DNA of 64,000 nt, from contig NZ_LT635449.1 in NCBI RefSeq assembly GCF_900120005.1, positions 248,001 through 312,000 of the forward strand, written 5' to 3'. Made by a program: the position numbers and the translations under genes. This DNA is from Holdemania sp. Marseille-P2844. Its GTDB lineage: Bacteria > Bacillota_I > Bacilli_A > Erysipelotrichales > Erysipelotrichaceae. The notes beneath the pieces were generated by a model. The model was not told the origin of the DNA. It did not search any database and saw only the letters and a list, made by a program, of their open reading frames with translations. This document shows, one piece after another, positions 33,350-43,252 of this stretch (position 1 is the first letter of the stretch; the number at the start of each line of letters is the position of its first letter).

Positions 33350-34330
33350 TTAACTAATTTTGACAGTTTTCCGATTTTTTAGAATGGATTGTGAATGCGG
33401 ATGCGCTGCGTCAACCGATTGCTTAAGCCGATCGACGGTCACATGCGTGTAAATCTGCGTCGTTGACAGCGAGCTGTGCCCCAGCAGTTCCTGGACTGTG
33501 CGCAGGTCGACGCCGTTGTCCAGCAGATGCGTCGCGAACGAATGCCGCAGCATGTGCGGATGCAGCGGCTGGTTCAGTCCCGCATCCTGCCCAGCCTGGG
33601 CCAGAATCAGCTGCACCGCCCGCGGCGTGATCGGCGCCCCGCGCTGCGATACAAACACAAAGCCGTGCTCTTCCTTGAGATACAGCGCCCGGGAATCCCG
33701 CAGATACCGCATCAGCAGTGTTCTCAAACGTTTATAGAACGGCACGATCCGCTGCTTGTCGCCCTTGCCGGTCACCGTCAGGATCCGCTCATTGAGATCC
33801 AGCTCGGCCAGGGTCAGCGAACACACCTCGCTGACGCGCAGCCCGCAGGCATACATCGTTTCCAGAATCGCGCGGTTGCGCAGCGCCGCGGGATCGTTCA
33901 GATCGAACGAATCGAACAGCGTCATCATCTGATCAAACGTCAGAAACTCCGGAATCGTGCGGTTAAGCTTAGGCGCACGCAGCCCCCGCGTCGGGTTGAC
34001 CTTGACGCCTTTGTACCGGATTAAATAGTGATAAAAGGACCGCAGCGTCGACAACATCCGCGAAAACGAGCTGTCGCTGATCTTGCCGCGGGTAATTTTG
34101 CCGCTGCGCAGAAGCGTGACATAATCAAACATCACCGCTTTGTCGACCTGACCGAAATCCGTAATCTTTTTTTCAGCCAGATAGGCTGCGAAGCGTTCCA
34201 GATCACGGCCGTAGCTGTCGGCGGTGGCTGGGGAACCGCTGCGGCGGGCCACGATGAATTCAACGAATTCCTCAGCCACGCTCATCAGCTGTTTTTTCGC
34301 GGCTTCTTCCGGCGTTACTTCGTGTTCCAT
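33350..34330 (-). CDS. xerC: Tyrosine recombinase XerC/CodV
   Basis: 326 residues if started at the ATG at 34330, which overlaps the end of trmFO by 16 bases; the ATG at 34285 would give a 311-residue protein closer to family size. Neither has a clear ribosome site. The N-terminal SAM-like DNA-binding domain (about 20-105) is followed by the catalytic domain: Arg in CGLRVSEV, Lys in [39 protein letters not shown] with the nucleophile Tyr. It resolves chromosome dimers at dif. Order topA-trmFO-xerC is as in Bacillus, but hslV, hslU and codY do not follow. Confidence 0.93.
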   Translation of the reverse strand: MEHEVTPEEAAKKQLMSVAEEFVEFIVARRSGSPATADSYGRDLERFAAYLAEKKITDFGQVDKAVMFDYVTLLRSGKITRGKISDSSFSRMLSTLRSFYHYLIRYKGVKVNPTRGLRAPKLNRTIPEFLTFDQMMTLFDSFDLNDPAALRNRAILETMYACGLRVSEVCSLTLAELDLNERILTVTGKGDKQRIVPFYKRLRTLLMRYLRDSRALYLKEEHGFVFVSQRGAPITPRAVQLILAQAGQDAGLNQPLHPHMLRHSFATHLLDNGVDLRTVQELLGHSSLSTTQIYTHVTVDRLKQSVDAAHPHSQSILKNRKTVKIS

Positions 34331-35625
34331 GACAGCGACTGCTGAAACTGCGCCAGCTCGTTTAACGCCTGGATGCCATACGCTTCCTTGCGTTCGCTCT
34401 TTTTCACTTTCTGCACTAACGGCAGAATGCCGAAGTTTGCGTTCATCGGCTGGAAATGCTTCGGGTCGGCATGCGTGATGTAATGCGCCATCGCGCCGAT
34501 CATGCATGTCTGCGGAAACGGCTCCGGCGTTAACCCCAGCACAAGCCGGGCGCATTGGAGGCCGGCATTTAAGCCGCTGGCCGCCGATTCGATATACCCT
34601 TCCACCCCGGTCATCTGCCCCGCGAAAAACAGATCTTCGCGCTTGACGGTCTGGTAAGTCGGCCGCAGGCAAAGCGGCGAATTGATATAGCTGTTGCGGT
34701 GCATGACGCCATAGCGCAGGATCTCGCAGTTTTCCAGGCCCGGAATCATCCGCAGGATGCGGCGCTGTTCCGGCCATTTTAAATGTGTCTGGAAGCCGAC
34801 GACGTTATACATGCTTGCGGCGGCGTTGTCCTGACGCAGCTGCACGACGGCGTAAGGCCGGCTGCCGTCGGGACGTTCCAGACCGACCGGCTTCATCGGG
34901 CCGAACAACAAGGTCTTTTCCCCGCGCCGCGCCATTTCCTCAAACGGCATGCAGCCTTCAAAATAAATCTCTTTTTCATGTTCGTGGACAGGCGCGCTTT
35001 CCGCGTGGATTAAGGCGTCGTAAAACGCCTCGAACTGAGCTTTGTCCATCGGACAGTTAATGTAATCCGCCTCGCCCTTATCGTAGCGGGATTTGTAATA
35101 GGCTTGGGTAAAGTCGATGCTGTCCTTGTCGATGATCGGCGCGGCCGCATCGTAAAAGTAAAAGGATTCCTGATTGAAAAACGCCTGAATCTGCCGGCTC
35201 AGCGCGTCGCTGGTCAGCGGGCCGCTGGCGATAATACACGGGCCTTCCGGAATTTCCGTCACCTCGCGATGAACGACTTCAATTAACGGATGGCCGCTGA
35301 CTTTTTCCGTCACCGCTTCTGAAAACGCTTCACGGTCGACCGCCAGCGCGCTGCCGGCCGGCACTTTGTATTGATCTGCGACGCTCATGATGACGGAATC
35401 CAGCCGCCGCATTTCCGCTTTCAGCACCCCGACGGCGTTGGTCAGAGCGTCGGAGCGCAGCGAGTTGGAACAGACCAGCTCGGCAAACTTGCCTGTCTTG
35501 TGCGCCGGCGTCATTTTTTCCGGCCGCATTTCGACTAACGTCACCGCGATGCCCCGCTGTGCCAGCTGCCAGGCCGCCTCGCAGCCCGCCAGCCCCGCGC
35601 CGACGACCGTTACCCTACTCGTCAT
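34315..35625 (-). CDS. trmFO: Methylenetetrahydrofolate-tRNA-(uracil-5-)-methyltransferase TrmFO
   Basis: 436 residues from the ATG at 35625, inside the last codons of topA (11-base overlap); longer upstream frames only run through topA. FAD-binding [21 protein letters not shown] starts at residue 4-5, and [18 protein letters not shown] holds the family cysteine. It methylates U54 of tRNA, using methylene-THF and FADH2. The family is largely Gram-positive. It is coupled to topA upstream and xerC downstream. Confidence 0.95.
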   Translation of the reverse strand: MTSRVTVVGAGLAGCEAAWQLAQRGIAVTLVEMRPEKMTPAHKTGKFAELVCSNSLRSDALTNAVGVLKAEMRRLDSVIMSVADQYKVPAGSALAVDREAFSEAVTEKVSGHPLIEVVHREVTEIPEGPCIIASGPLTSDALSRQIQAFFNQESFYFYDAAAPIIDKDSIDFTQAYYKSRYDKGEADYINCPMDKAQFEAFYDALIHAESAPVHEHEKEIYFEGCMPFEEMARRGEKTLLFGPMKPVGLERPDGSRPYAVVQLRQDNAAASMYNVVGFQTHLKWPEQRRILRMIPGLENCEILRYGVMHRNSYINSPLCLRPTYQTVKREDLFFAGQMTGVEGYIESAASGLNAGLQCARLVLGLTPEPFPQTCMIGAMAHYITHADPKHFQPMNANFGILPLVQKVKKSERKEAYGIQALNELAQFQQSLSWNTK

Positions 35626-37642
35626 CCTTTTTCTTCCCTTTCCGGCGGAAGGTTGGTTTCTTCTCGCCTTCGATATTTTCAATATGCCGGCACTTCGGGA
35701 AATTGGAACAGCCCAGGAAATAGTTGCCATAGCGGCTTTTGCGCTTGAGCAGCTCACCGCCGCATTCCGGACAGATCTTGCCGGTCGGCTCCGGTTTTTC
35801 TTTTTCCGGCGCTTCGATTTTGCGCGTGTATTTGCATTGCGGATAGTTCAGGCAGCTGATGAACTTGCCGAAGCGGCCCTGGCGGATGACTAACTCGCCG
35901 CCGCAATCCGGACAGAGCTCGCCGATTTTTTCCGGCTCCATCTTTTCCATATTTTGATAGGCATTGTCGACCAACGGTTCAAATTTGTCGTAGAACTCCT
36001 TCAGCGACTGCACGTGATCACGCCCGCCCTCGGCGATTTCATCCAGCTCGGTTTCCATGTTCGCCGTATAGCGGACGTTGATGATCTCGTTGAAGAATTC
36101 TTCCAGCTTCTGCGAGGTCAGCTCACCCTGTTCAGTCGGGAAAAAGACTTTCGTCTTGCTTGATTCGCTGGCTTTCTTCAATTCGACGTAACCGCGCTGC
36201 TGGATCGTGTCGATGATCATCGAATAGGTCGACGGACGACCGATGCCCTCCTCTTCCATCTCCTTGATCAGCCGGGCTTCGGAATACCGCAGCGGCGGTT
36301 CCGTAAAGTGCTGATTGCCCAGCAGCGAAACCGGCGTGCATTGCTGGCCCTCGCTGAGATCCGGAAGCAGCACGTCCTTGCTGGACTCATAGTCGGAAAC
36401 CATTTTTAAATAACCGTCGAACGCCAACTGCGTGCCGCTGGCGTTGAAGTCGTAGCCGTTAATCGACAGGACAACGCTGACGGTGTTGGATTTGCTCGGC
36501 GCCATTAACGAAGCCACGGCGCGGGCATAAATCAGCTTGTAGAGCTTGTACTGATCCGGCGTTAAGTATTTCTTCACCTTGTCCGGCTCATTTTCCAGAT
36601 TTGTCGGACGGATCGCTTCATGCGCGTCCTGTGAATTTTCATCATTTTTAATCTTGTACTTGCCCCAGTATTCCTTACCAAAGCGACCGACAATAAAATC
36701 GTGCGCGGCTTCAATAAAGACGTTGCTTAACCGCGTGGAATCGGTACGCATATAGGTGATCAGACCTTCGCTGTGATCTTCCAGTTCGACGCCTTCGTAC
36801 AGCTTCTGCGCGACCTGCATCGTCTTCTTGGCGGAAAAACTCAGCTTGGTGGACGCTTCCTGCTGCAGCGTCGAGGTGATTAACGGCGGCTTGGCTTCCT
36901 TTTTGCGGACCTGCTTCTTTAACGCGGTCACGGTCATCGGTCCCTGGCAGGCAGCCAGCGCCTCGTCGGCCTGTTCCTTATTTTTAATCTCCGCCTTCTT
37001 ACCCTGAATCTTGGCTAACGCCGCGCTGAATTCCTTATCGTCCTCTTTGAACTTGGCGTCCAGCGTCCAGTATTCTTCCGGCACGAACGCTTTGATTTCT
37101 TTTTCCCGCTCGACGATCAGCTTTAAAGCGACCGACTGCACGCGGCCGGCCGACTTGCTGCGAATCTTGGATTTGAGCAGCTTGGACAGCTTAAAGCCGA
37201 TGATCCGGTCGAGAATCCGACGGGTTTCCTGGGAATGGACGAGGTCCATATCAATTTTACGCGGATGATCAAACGCCTGCAGCACCGCATCCTTGGTGAT
37301 TTCGTTGAACACGACGCGGTTGTCCTGGTCGACGTCCAGCTTCAATTCGCTGGCTAAATGCCAGGAAATCGCTTCCCCTTCGCGGTCGGGGTCGGTTGCC
37401 AGATAGACTTGATCGGCTTTCTTCGCCTTGGCTTTCAATTCTTTGACGGTTTCTTTTTTATCATCGCTGATGCTGTAAGTTGCTTTGAAATTGTCGTTGA
37501 CGTCGACGCCCAGGCCATCCTTTCCTTTAATGGCCAGATCGCGGATATGTCCCTTGGAGGAAACTACTTCGTAATCCTTACCCAAGTATTTTTCGATTGT
37601 TTTTGATTTTGACGGCGACTCGACAATGACTAAATTTTTCAT
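35615..37642 (-). CDS. topA: DNA topoisomerase I
   Basis: 675 residues from the ATG at 37642, six bases after AAGGAGG. Toprim domain ([27 protein letters not shown]), the active-site tyrosine in [10 protein letters not shown], and two C-terminal four-cysteine zinc ribbons (CPDCGG...CLNYPQC and CPECGG...CSNFPKC), ending in a Lys/Arg-rich tail. It relaxes negative supercoils by single-strand passage. It is preceded by dprA on the same strand (81 bases), as in Bacillus. Confidence 0.96.
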   Translation of the reverse strand: MKNLVIVESPSKSKTIEKYLGKDYEVVSSKGHIRDLAIKGKDGLGVDVNDNFKATYSISDDKKETVKELKAKAKKADQVYLATDPDREGEAISWHLASELKLDVDQDNRVVFNEITKDAVLQAFDHPRKIDMDLVHSQETRRILDRIIGFKLSKLLKSKIRSKSAGRVQSVALKLIVEREKEIKAFVPEEYWTLDAKFKEDDKEFSAALAKIQGKKAEIKNKEQADEALAACQGPMTVTALKKQVRKKEAKPPLITSTLQQEASTKLSFSAKKTMQVAQKLYEGVELEDHSEGLITYMRTDSTRLSNVFIEAAHDFIVGRFGKEYWGKYKIKNDENSQDAHEAIRPTNLENEPDKVKKYLTPDQYKLYKLIYARAVASLMAPSKSNTVSVVLSINGYDFNASGTQLAFDGYLKMVSDYESSKDVLLPDLSEGQQCTPVSLLGNQHFTEPPLRYSEARLIKEMEEEGIGRPSTYSMIIDTIQQRGYVELKKASESSKTKVFFPTEQGELTSQKLEEFFNEIINVRYTANMETELDEIAEGGRDHVQSLKEFYDKFEPLVDNAYQNMEKMEPEKIGELCPDCGGELVIRQGRFGKFISCLNYPQCKYTRKIEAPEKEKPEPTGKICPECGGELLKRKSRYGNYFLGCSNFPKCRHIENIEGEKKPTFRRKGKKKDDE

Positions 37643-37723
37643 CGTCATCCTCCTTACTACTGAGTCCTTCTCAGTTCCAATAACCTATATTGCCATAACT
37701 TCAAGGAAATTACAAATGTCTTT

Positions 37724-38506
37724 TTAAAATTTCATGGTTTTAACACGGTTTTTACAGGCTTGACGCCGTTCCTGCGGCGTTCGCGTCAGCTGGGAGGGCT
37801 CCATTAGAATTTCCGCGCCCTGACTGATCAGCAGGTTGCAGCCCTCGCCTTCCTTATTCATTGCGGGATAGGGCAAACACCAGACCTCCCGGTTCAGCTC
37901 GATCGCTTCGTTGACCGTCAGCATCGTGCCGCTGTGAAATCCCGCCTGCATGACGACGATCCGGTCGCTCAGCGCGGCGATCAGCCGGTTGCGCCAAGGA
38001 AAGTGATGCTTCAGCGGCGGCGTCTGAGGCGGATATTCGCTCAGCAGCAGATTGGCTTTCGGCAGTTCCGTATATAAATCACGGTTATACGCCGGATAGG
38101 GCCGGTCCAGTCCGCAGCCGGCGATTCCGATCGTGCCCCGGCATAACCGCAAGGCTGCCCGGTGGGCTGCCCCGTCGATCCCCAGCGCCAGCCCGCTGAC
38201 GATCACCTCGTCCTTTAACGCCCCGCAGCAGCGTTCCGTCATCGTTAAGCCATAGCGGCAGGCTCGCCGTGAACCGACGATCCCCGTCGCCGGCAGATCG
38301 GCTAGCGCCAGATTCCCCTGGTAAAACAGAATCCAGGGCGGAAAGCGCAGCTGCCGCAGCAGCGCCGGATACTCCGCATCCGCCCAGGTCACATACGGAA
38401 CGGCAATCGCTGGGCAGGGTGGTTTCTCTCCCCGTTTCAGTCCTTCCGTGATCTTTTCCCATTCCCCCTGATAACGCAGGGCCAGCCCTAAAATTTGTTT
38501 CCGCAT
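37724..38506 (-). CDS. dprA: DNA-processing protein DprA/Smf
   Basis: 260 residues, Rossmann-like DprA core: VGSRRACRYG (phosphate-binding), VSGLALGIDGAAHRAAL, FPWRNRLIAALSD and SGTMLTVNEAIELNR. It loads RecA onto incoming single-stranded DNA in transformation. It is short, with neither a long SAM-like N-terminal domain nor the C-terminal winged helix of larger relatives. First gene of dprA-topA-trmFO-xerC. Confidence 0.92.
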   Translation of the reverse strand: MRKQILGLALRYQGEWEKITEGLKRGEKPPCPAIAVPYVTWADAEYPALLRQLRFPPWILFYQGNLALADLPATGIVGSRRACRYGLTMTERCCGALKDEVIVSGLALGIDGAAHRAALRLCRGTIGIAGCGLDRPYPAYNRDLYTELPKANLLLSEYPPQTPPLKHHFPWRNRLIAALSDRIVVMQAGFHSGTMLTVNEAIELNREVWCLPYPAMNKEGEGCNLLISQGAEILMEPSQLTRTPQERRQACKNRVKTMKF

Positions 38507-38540
38507 ATCTTCACCGAATCCCTTCTATAAAAGATATACG

Positions 38541-38568
38541 CAGGATTTTCCAAAAATCCTGTTTTTTT
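38541..38568 (+). terminator. Plus-strand terminator with no plus-strand gene upstream
   Basis: CAGGATTTT-CC-AAAAATCCTG followed by eight T on the plus strand, between dprA and rnhB, which are both on the minus strand. GTTTTTTTTACC is repeated 22 bases further on. Confidence 0.6.
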
Positions 38569-38688
38569 TACCAACAGCCCGTTTTTTTTACCGTTAAGCC
38601 TAAATCACGTTAAAAATCGGCCAATGGCTGTTCCAAGGATTCCGCAGTTCCGGTCCGCCCTCCTCGAATCCCCGCGATCCTCAAAAGC

Positions 38689-38720
38689 AAAAAAATGATC
38701 CGTAAGAGGCAGACCATTTT
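38689..38720 (-). terminator. Probable terminator of rnhB
   Basis: AATG-TC/GA-CATT imperfect stem followed by T7 on the minus strand, about 50 bases beyond the rnhB stop codon. Confidence 0.5.
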
Positions 38721-38769
38721 CTTTCCTTGTTCAATCTCACTTATCTCAACGGTCGGGAAATGATCACGA

Positions 38770-39393
38770 TCAATCCAAATCCAGCGTCATCTGATTCATC
38801 CGGGCAACCGGACCGTAGCTTTTGCGGTAGAATGGCAGCACGCCGTATTTCTCCATCGCTTCCAGATGCGCTTTGGTCGGATATCCCTTGTGCCTGGCAA
38901 AGCCGTAGTCCGGATATAAGCGGTCGTAGCCCAGCATGATATGATCCCGTACAACCTTCGCCAGAATACTGCCGGCCGCGATTGACAGGCTCTTCTGATC
39001 GCCTTTGATGATCGACAGCGTCGGCTTGGCGCAGTGAAGCAGGGGCATCGCATCGGTCAATACGGCTTCCGCGTTAATTTCACAGGCGATTTCTTCCATC
39101 GCTTTCTGCGTTGCGCGGTAGATATTGAGCGTGTCGATTTCTTCCGGGGTGACGATTTTAATCTTGTAGCAGCGGGCTTCCCGCAGGATCAGCGAAAACA
39201 GCTTCTCCCGTTTTTTCTCGCTCAGCGCTTTGGAATCGTAGATTTCAGAATTCGCGTAGCCGATGTCGAACACGGCTCCCGCCACGACCAACGGCCCGGC
39301 AATCGGTCCCCGACCCGCTTCGTCGATGCCGACGACATGCTTGCCCTGATCCCAGAAGCTGCGCTCATATTCCAATCCAGCCTGATGATTCAT
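38770..39393 (-). CDS. rnhB: Ribonuclease HII
   Basis: 207 residues. VVGIDEAGRGPIAGPLVVAGA holds catalytic Asp24 and Glu25; the downstream acidic residue lies in EAVLTDAM, and SLSIAAGSILAKVVRD is typical. It removes RNA from RNA-DNA hybrids and misincorporated ribonucleotides. Its start overlaps the end of rbgA by four bases. Confidence 0.96.
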   Translation of the reverse strand: MNHQAGLEYERSFWDQGKHVVGIDEAGRGPIAGPLVVAGAVFDIGYANSEIYDSKALSEKKREKLFSLILREARCYKIKIVTPEEIDTLNIYRATQKAMEEIACEINAEAVLTDAMPLLHCAKPTLSIIKGDQKSLSIAAGSILAKVVRDHIMLGYDRLYPDYGFARHKGYPTKAHLEAMEKYGVLPFYRKSYGPVARMNQMTLDLD

Positions 39394-40235
39394 GCCGGAC
39401 GCTCCCAGCTGATCGGTCCCAGCTTATCGTTGCGGATTTCGTTGATCACCATGTCGATCGTGCGCGTGAGGTCTGCCTCGCCCTGCTTATTCAAATGCTT
39501 GCGGGCAACGGCGATCTGCGTCAAAAGCGCATAGGGATCCGCGGCGAGGTTCTCCAGCGCGTAGCGTTCCTTTAACCGCTGAGGCTCGTTGACGCTGAGC
39601 CATTTCAGGGCATAGACCACGACCTCCTCCTTCGGTAAGATTTCATCGCGGATCGCGCCGGTCAGCGCAAGATGAAAACCGACGGTCGGATCTTCAAATT
39701 TCGGCCACAGCACACCCGGGGTATCAAGCAGCTCGACATCCTTGTTCAGCTTGACCCACTGCAGGGAACGGGTAACGCCCGGCCGGTCTGCGGTCTGGGC
39801 GATCTTCTTGCCTGCGAGCCGGTTGATCATCGTGGATTTGCCGACATTGGGCACGCCGACCACCATCGCGCGGATGGCGCGCGGCCGGATTCCCCGGCGG
39901 ATCATCCGTTCGATTTTTTCCTTCATGACTTCCTTGCAGGCCTGCGTCAGCTTCGGCACAAACGAGTCGTGAAGCAGATCGGCGGCGATGACCAGCGTCG
40001 TATCGTCCTTCAGCTTCTCGATCCACTGCTGGGTGATTTCCGCTTCGCCTTTATCTTTTTTTGACAGCACGATCAAACGGGGTTTCATCTGGATGATTTC
40101 ATCCAGCATCGGATTTTTGGAAGACAGCGGAATCCGGCAGTCGCGCAGCTCGATCACTAAATCGACCAGCTTTAAATTTTCCTGCATTTCCCGTCTGGCT
40201 TTTGTCATGTGCCCGGGAAACCACTGAATGGTCAT
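39390..40235 (-). CDS. rbgA: Ribosome biogenesis GTPase RbgA (YlqF)
   Basis: 281 residues, circularly permuted GTPase: G4 motif LSKKD first, then G1 GVPNVGKST, the G2 region and G3 DTPG. The C-terminal helical domain contacts rRNA. It acts late in 50S subunit assembly, in keeping with rplS and other translation genes next to it. One base separates it from lepB. Confidence 0.95.
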   Translation of the reverse strand: MTIQWFPGHMTKARREMQENLKLVDLVIELRDCRIPLSSKNPMLDEIIQMKPRLIVLSKKDKGEAEITQQWIEKLKDDTTLVIAADLLHDSFVPKLTQACKEVMKEKIERMIRRGIRPRAIRAMVVGVPNVGKSTMINRLAGKKIAQTADRPGVTRSLQWVKLNKDVELLDTPGVLWPKFEDPTVGFHLALTGAIRDEILPKEEVVVYALKWLSVNEPQRLKERYALENLAADPYALLTQIAVARKHLNKQGEADLTRTIDMVINEIRNDKLGPISWERPA

Positions 40236-40236
40236 A

Positions 40237-40797
40237 TCAATGCACTCCTATCTGTTGAAACGGGAACAGCACGACAACGTCCTTCGCCTTGATCTGTTCC
40301 TTCTTAAACGGGCCGTACCAGCGGGAATCGCTGGAATACGGACGATTGTCGCCGAGCATGAAGTATTCGTCATCCGCCAGCGTCACCGGTCCAAAATCCT
40401 GGGTGAAGCTGCCGTTGGCGCTCTGGCTGCGCTTGTAGTCCTGATCGAAGAAATCTTCTGCCACAGCTTCGCCGTTGACAAGCAGCTGATCCTGACGGTA
40501 TTCGATCGTTTCCCCCGGCAGTCCGATCACGCGCTTGACAAGATATTCCTTCTTCTCCGGCACATAGATGATCGCGATATCAAAACGCTTTAAGCCCTGC
40601 ATCCGGTAAGTCAGAATATTGGAAAACCCGATCGCGTTGTTGTGCAGCGTCGGATACATGGAATCGCCGTCGACCCGCACCGGCCGGATTAAAAACCGCG
40701 TGCACAGGAACACGACGACGATGCTGATCAGCAGCATCTTCAGGAAATCCAGAATCTCCCGTCCCCAGTTGATCGGCGCTTGTTTGTTTTCTTCCAT
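40237..40797 (-). CDS. lepB: Type I signal peptidase
   Basis: 186 residues from the ATG at 40797, chosen for GGGAGGAG upstream. One membrane helix (about 18-36), catalytic Ser46 in VDGDSMYPTL, and Lys88 in YLVKRVIGLPGE, the Ser/Lys dyad. ADDEYFMLGDNR is box E. It cleaves Sec and Tat signal peptides outside the membrane. It shares the operon with rbgA and rnhB. Confidence 0.96.
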   Translation of the reverse strand: MEENKQAPINWGREILDFLKMLLISIVVVFLCTRFLIRPVRVDGDSMYPTLHNNAIGFSNILTYRMQGLKRFDIAIIYVPEKKEYLVKRVIGLPGETIEYRQDQLLVNGEAVAEDFFDQDYKRSQSANGSFTQDFGPVTLADDEYFMLGDNRPYSSDSRWYGPFKKEQIKAKDVVVLFPFQQIGVH

Positions 40798-40831
40798 GGC
40801 AACTCCTCCCTGCGCCGCTTTGGGGCGCAAC

Positions 40832-40860
40832 AAAAGAAAAAGCCGGATAGCTCCGGCTTC
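40832..40860 (-). terminator. Terminator between rplS and lepB
   Basis: AGCCGG-AGCTAT-CCGGCT followed by TTTTCTTTT on the minus strand, two bases after the rplS stop codon. lepB must have its own promoter or rely on read-through. Confidence 0.8.
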
Positions 40861-40862
40861 GA

Positions 40863-41210
40863 CTAGCGAATTTCTTTGATACGAGCCGCTTTGCCGGACA
40901 GGCCGCGCAGATAGAACAGCTTGCTTCTTCTGACCTTGCCTCGACGGACGACGGTAATCTTGTCGATGATTGGCGAATGCAGCGGGAATGTTCTTTCAAC
41001 GCCGACGCCGCTGGACATTTTACGAACCGTGAAGGTTTCAGCGATGCCGCTGCCCTTCTTCGCGATGACCAGACCTTCGAACGCCTGGATACGGGACTTG
41101 TCGCCTTCTTTGATCTTGACGTCAACTCTGACTGTGCAGCCCGGACGGAATTCCGGAATGTCGGTACGGAGCTGATCTTTTGTGATTTCGTTGACTAAAT
41201 TCAGATTCAT
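40863..41210 (-). CDS. rplS: 50S ribosomal protein L19
   Basis: 115 residues from the ATG at 41210, which has AAAAGGAG at good distance; a frame-opening ATG at 41228 overlaps that site. It has the usual L19 stretches ([47 protein letters not shown]). It lies at the 30S-50S interface. It has its own promoter and leader after trmD. Confidence 0.97.
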   Translation of the reverse strand: MNLNLVNEITKDQLRTDIPEFRPGCTVRVDVKIKEGDKSRIQAFEGLVIAKKGSGIAETFTVRKMSSGVGVERTFPLHSPIIDKITVVRRGKVRRSKLFYLRGLSGKAARIKEIR

Positions 41211-41293
41211 ACTTTTTCTCCTTTTCAAATCTCGATTTTATCCGATGCTCATTCATTCAGCAGAATCAGCGGAACATGGACGCTATTAAGCTG
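41211..41293 (-). promoter_or_regulatory. Structured leader of rplS, candidate L19 leader
   Basis: About 80 bases. At the 5' end CAGC/GCTG (41258-41261 with 41290-41293) encloses AGCG/CGCT. An L19 leader class is known in Firmicutes; membership is inferred from position and pairing, not from alignment. Confidence 0.4.
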
Positions 41294-41297
41294 TATT

Positions 41298-41326
41298 ATT
41301 ATAACATACGCGAGGTCAAAAAGCAA
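41298..41326 (-). promoter_or_regulatory. rplS promoter
   Basis: TTGCTT (41321-41326), 17 bases, TATAAT (41298-41303), on the minus strand just after the trmD stop codon. Confidence 0.65.
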
Positions 41327-41332
41327 TCCTTT

Positions 41333-42112
41333 TTATTCCAGATTCTCCTGATTTTCCGGACTTTCTGATTGCAGAAATGCCTCCGCTTTCGCTTCTTCCT
41401 CTTCCAGCACTTCATCCAGAAGCTTCCGTTCTTCCTTGGTGAAGCTCCGGTTTTCCAACAAGTCCGGACGCACCTGGAGCGTCAGCCGCAGCGACTCCTT
41501 CAGCCGGAATTTGCGGATGTTTTCATGATGGCCGGAAAGCAGCACCTCCGGCACGGTGTGACCCTCATAATCCACCGGCCGGGTATACTGCGGATATTCC
41601 AGCAGGCCGTTCTCAAACGATTCATCGAGATGACTTTCTTCCGTGATCACGCCCGGCACCAGGCGCGTCACCGCATCGGTGATCACCATGGAAGCCAGTT
41701 CGCCGCCGGTCAGCACATAGTCGCCGATACTGATCTCCTCGTCGACATACGCGCGGATCCGCGCATCGAAGCCCTCGTAATGACCGCACAAAAGAATCAG
41801 GTGATCCTGTTTTACCAACTCGCGGGCCTTGGCCTGGTTAAATTGCTGGCCGGTCGGTCCCATCAGCAGCACCCGGCTTTGGGGCGTCCGGACGCTTTTC
41901 AGACAATCGAGCACCGGCTGGCATTTCATGATCATCCCCTGACCGCCCCCGAAAGGATATTCGTCGACGCGGTTGTGCTTATCGTCGGTAAATTCGCGGA
42001 TATCGACCGCTTCAATTTCCGCCAGCCCCTTCAGGCGGGCTTTCTTGATGATCGACGTCGTCAAAAAGCCCTCAAACATTTCGGGGAACAGCGTCAGGAT
42101 CGTGATTTTCAT
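41333..42112 (-). CDS. trmD: tRNA (guanine-N1)-methyltransferase
   Basis: 259 residues, SPOUT fold: the trefoil-knot SAM site (ILLCGHYEGFDARI, then EISIGDYVLTGGELA) is clear. It makes m1G37 in tRNAs that read CNN codons and prevents frameshifts. The last ~30 residues are Glu/Ala-rich and longer than usual. Its start overlaps rimM by four bases. Confidence 0.96.
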   Translation of the reverse strand: MKITILTLFPEMFEGFLTTSIIKKARLKGLAEIEAVDIREFTDDKHNRVDEYPFGGGQGMIMKCQPVLDCLKSVRTPQSRVLLMGPTGQQFNQAKARELVKQDHLILLCGHYEGFDARIRAYVDEEISIGDYVLTGGELASMVITDAVTRLVPGVITEESHLDESFENGLLEYPQYTRPVDYEGHTVPEVLLSGHHENIRKFRLKESLRLTLQVRPDLLENRSFTKEERKLLDEVLEEEEAKAEAFLQSESPENQENLE

Positions 42113-42615
42113 AACAGTCCCTCGATCAGATCGAGCGTGATCGTTTTGGCCTGCAGATCAACCTGCTTCACAAAAACGTCGATGTACGGAATTAACGCCT
42201 GCTTGCCGTCCGGTTTTTTCAATCGGATCAGATTCTGCGCCGCCGAGGCTTCCATCCGCACGACAGTCCCCAATTCGTTCCCCTGCGGATCAATCGCTTT
42301 TAAGCCCTTGAGCTGGAAGAAATAATATTCACCCTCCGCTAAGGGCGGCAGGGCGTCCTGATCAACTGCCAGTTCGCAGCCCTTGAAATGTTCTACCTGA
42401 TTGATGTTCGTCACGCCTTCCAGCAGCACAAGCAAAAGACCTTTATGTTCCTTAACCGACGCGATCGTGACCTCTGCCTCACCTTCCGGCAGGCAGACGA
42501 TCAACGTCTGTCCCGGCGCAAAGCGTTCTTCAATGAAATCCGTATCCGGAACCACCTTCAACTCTCCGCGGATACCAAAGGTGTTGACAATTTTGCCAAT
42601 GATCATTTTCTTCAT
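42109..42615 (-). CDS. rimM: 16S rRNA processing protein RimM
   Basis: 168 residues. N-terminal RimM barrel (IGKIVNTFGIRGELKVVPDTDF) and a C-terminal PRC-barrel (ALIPYIDVFVKQVDLQAKTI). It binds S19 and helps 30S head maturation. Overlap with trmD suggests coupling; an internal terminator lies before it. Confidence 0.95.
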   Translation of the reverse strand: MKKMIIGKIVNTFGIRGELKVVPDTDFIEERFAPGQTLIVCLPEGEAEVTIASVKEHKGLLLVLLEGVTNINQVEHFKGCELAVDQDALPPLAEGEYYFFQLKGLKAIDPQGNELGTVVRMEASAAQNLIRLKKPDGKQALIPYIDVFVKQVDLQAKTITLDLIEGLL

Positions 42616-42638
42616 CCGGCTTCCCCCTTCTCTGCTTT

Positions 42639-42663
42639 GAAAAAAGGATGCAGGGCATCCTTC
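42639..42663 (-). terminator. Internal terminator between khpA and rimM
   Basis: AAGGATGC-CCT-GCATCCTT followed by T on the minus strand, directly after the khpA stop codon. It may reduce transcription into rimM-trmD relative to rpsP-khpA. Confidence 0.7.
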
Positions 42664-42918
42664 TTAATACGACTCAAATTTTACCGAAATCCGGCGGTTT
42701 TCGATCCGGGCCGGCACGTTCATCAGCTGCCGCAGCGCGGAAGCCATGCTTCCCTGGCGGCCGATCAAACGGGCGATATCCTCGCTCTTGGCATACACCA
42801 CTAACAGGATCTCGTTTTCGTTAAGACTTGGCAGCGACTTCACTGAAACACTGTCCGGGTCTTCCACCATCGGCTTGACCAGGTTCAGTAAGACTTTCTC
42901 CAGATCGAGTTCTGCCAT
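42664..42918 (-). CDS. khpA: KH-domain RNA-binding protein KhpA (YlqC)
   Basis: 84 residues, single KH domain with VVYAKSEDIARLIGRQGSMASALRQLM, carrying the GxxG-type loop (here IGRQG). It works with KhpB/Jag in RNA binding linked to cell elongation. Three bases separate it from rpsP. Confidence 0.93.
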   Translation of the reverse strand: MAELDLEKVLLNLVKPMVEDPDSVSVKSLPSLNENEILLVVYAKSEDIARLIGRQGSMASALRQLMNVPARIENRRISVKFESY

Positions 42919-42921
42919 ACT

Positions 42922-43194
42922 TTACTTCGCGTTTTTTTCTTCGTGCAAACGCTTCATCAGACCTTCGCCGGACAACAGATTGCGAACTGTATCGGAAGGC
43001 TGCGCGCCGTTTCTCAGCCACTTCATTGCCAGATCCGCATCAATCTTAACGGTAGCCGGATTCGTTGTCGGATTGTAGTATCCGATCGTTTCGATGGAAC
43101 GTCCGTCTCTTGGGAAGCGGGAATCCGCAGCGACTATTCTGTAAAACGGAGCCTTCTTAGCACCCATTCTCTTTAAACGCAGTTTAACAGCCAT
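42922..43194 (-). CDS. rpsP: 30S ribosomal protein S16
   Basis: 90 residues. [20 protein letters not shown] followed by [12 protein letters not shown] are diagnostic. AGGAGG lies just upstream. First gene after a strong promoter. Confidence 0.97.
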   Translation of the reverse strand: MAVKLRLKRMGAKKAPFYRIVAADSRFPRDGRSIETIGYYNPTTNPATVKIDADLAMKWLRNGAQPSDTVRNLLSGEGLMKRLHEEKNAK

Positions 43195-43224
43195 TTTTCT
43201 ATACCTCCTGAAAATTACTTACTC

Positions 43225-43252
43225 ATCATATCATAAAAAGAAAGCCTGTCAA
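43225..43252 (-). promoter_or_regulatory. rpsP promoter embedded in the ffh terminator
   Basis: TTGACA (43247-43252), 16 bases, TATGAT (43225-43230) on the minus strand. The -35 overlaps the loop-proximal part of the 3' arm of the ffh terminator. Confidence 0.75.

Noticed and set aside
33350-34330. xerC as an integrase of a genomic island
   Set aside because: Its place after trmFO and topA is the conserved housekeeping position, with no attachment repeats or phage genes around it.
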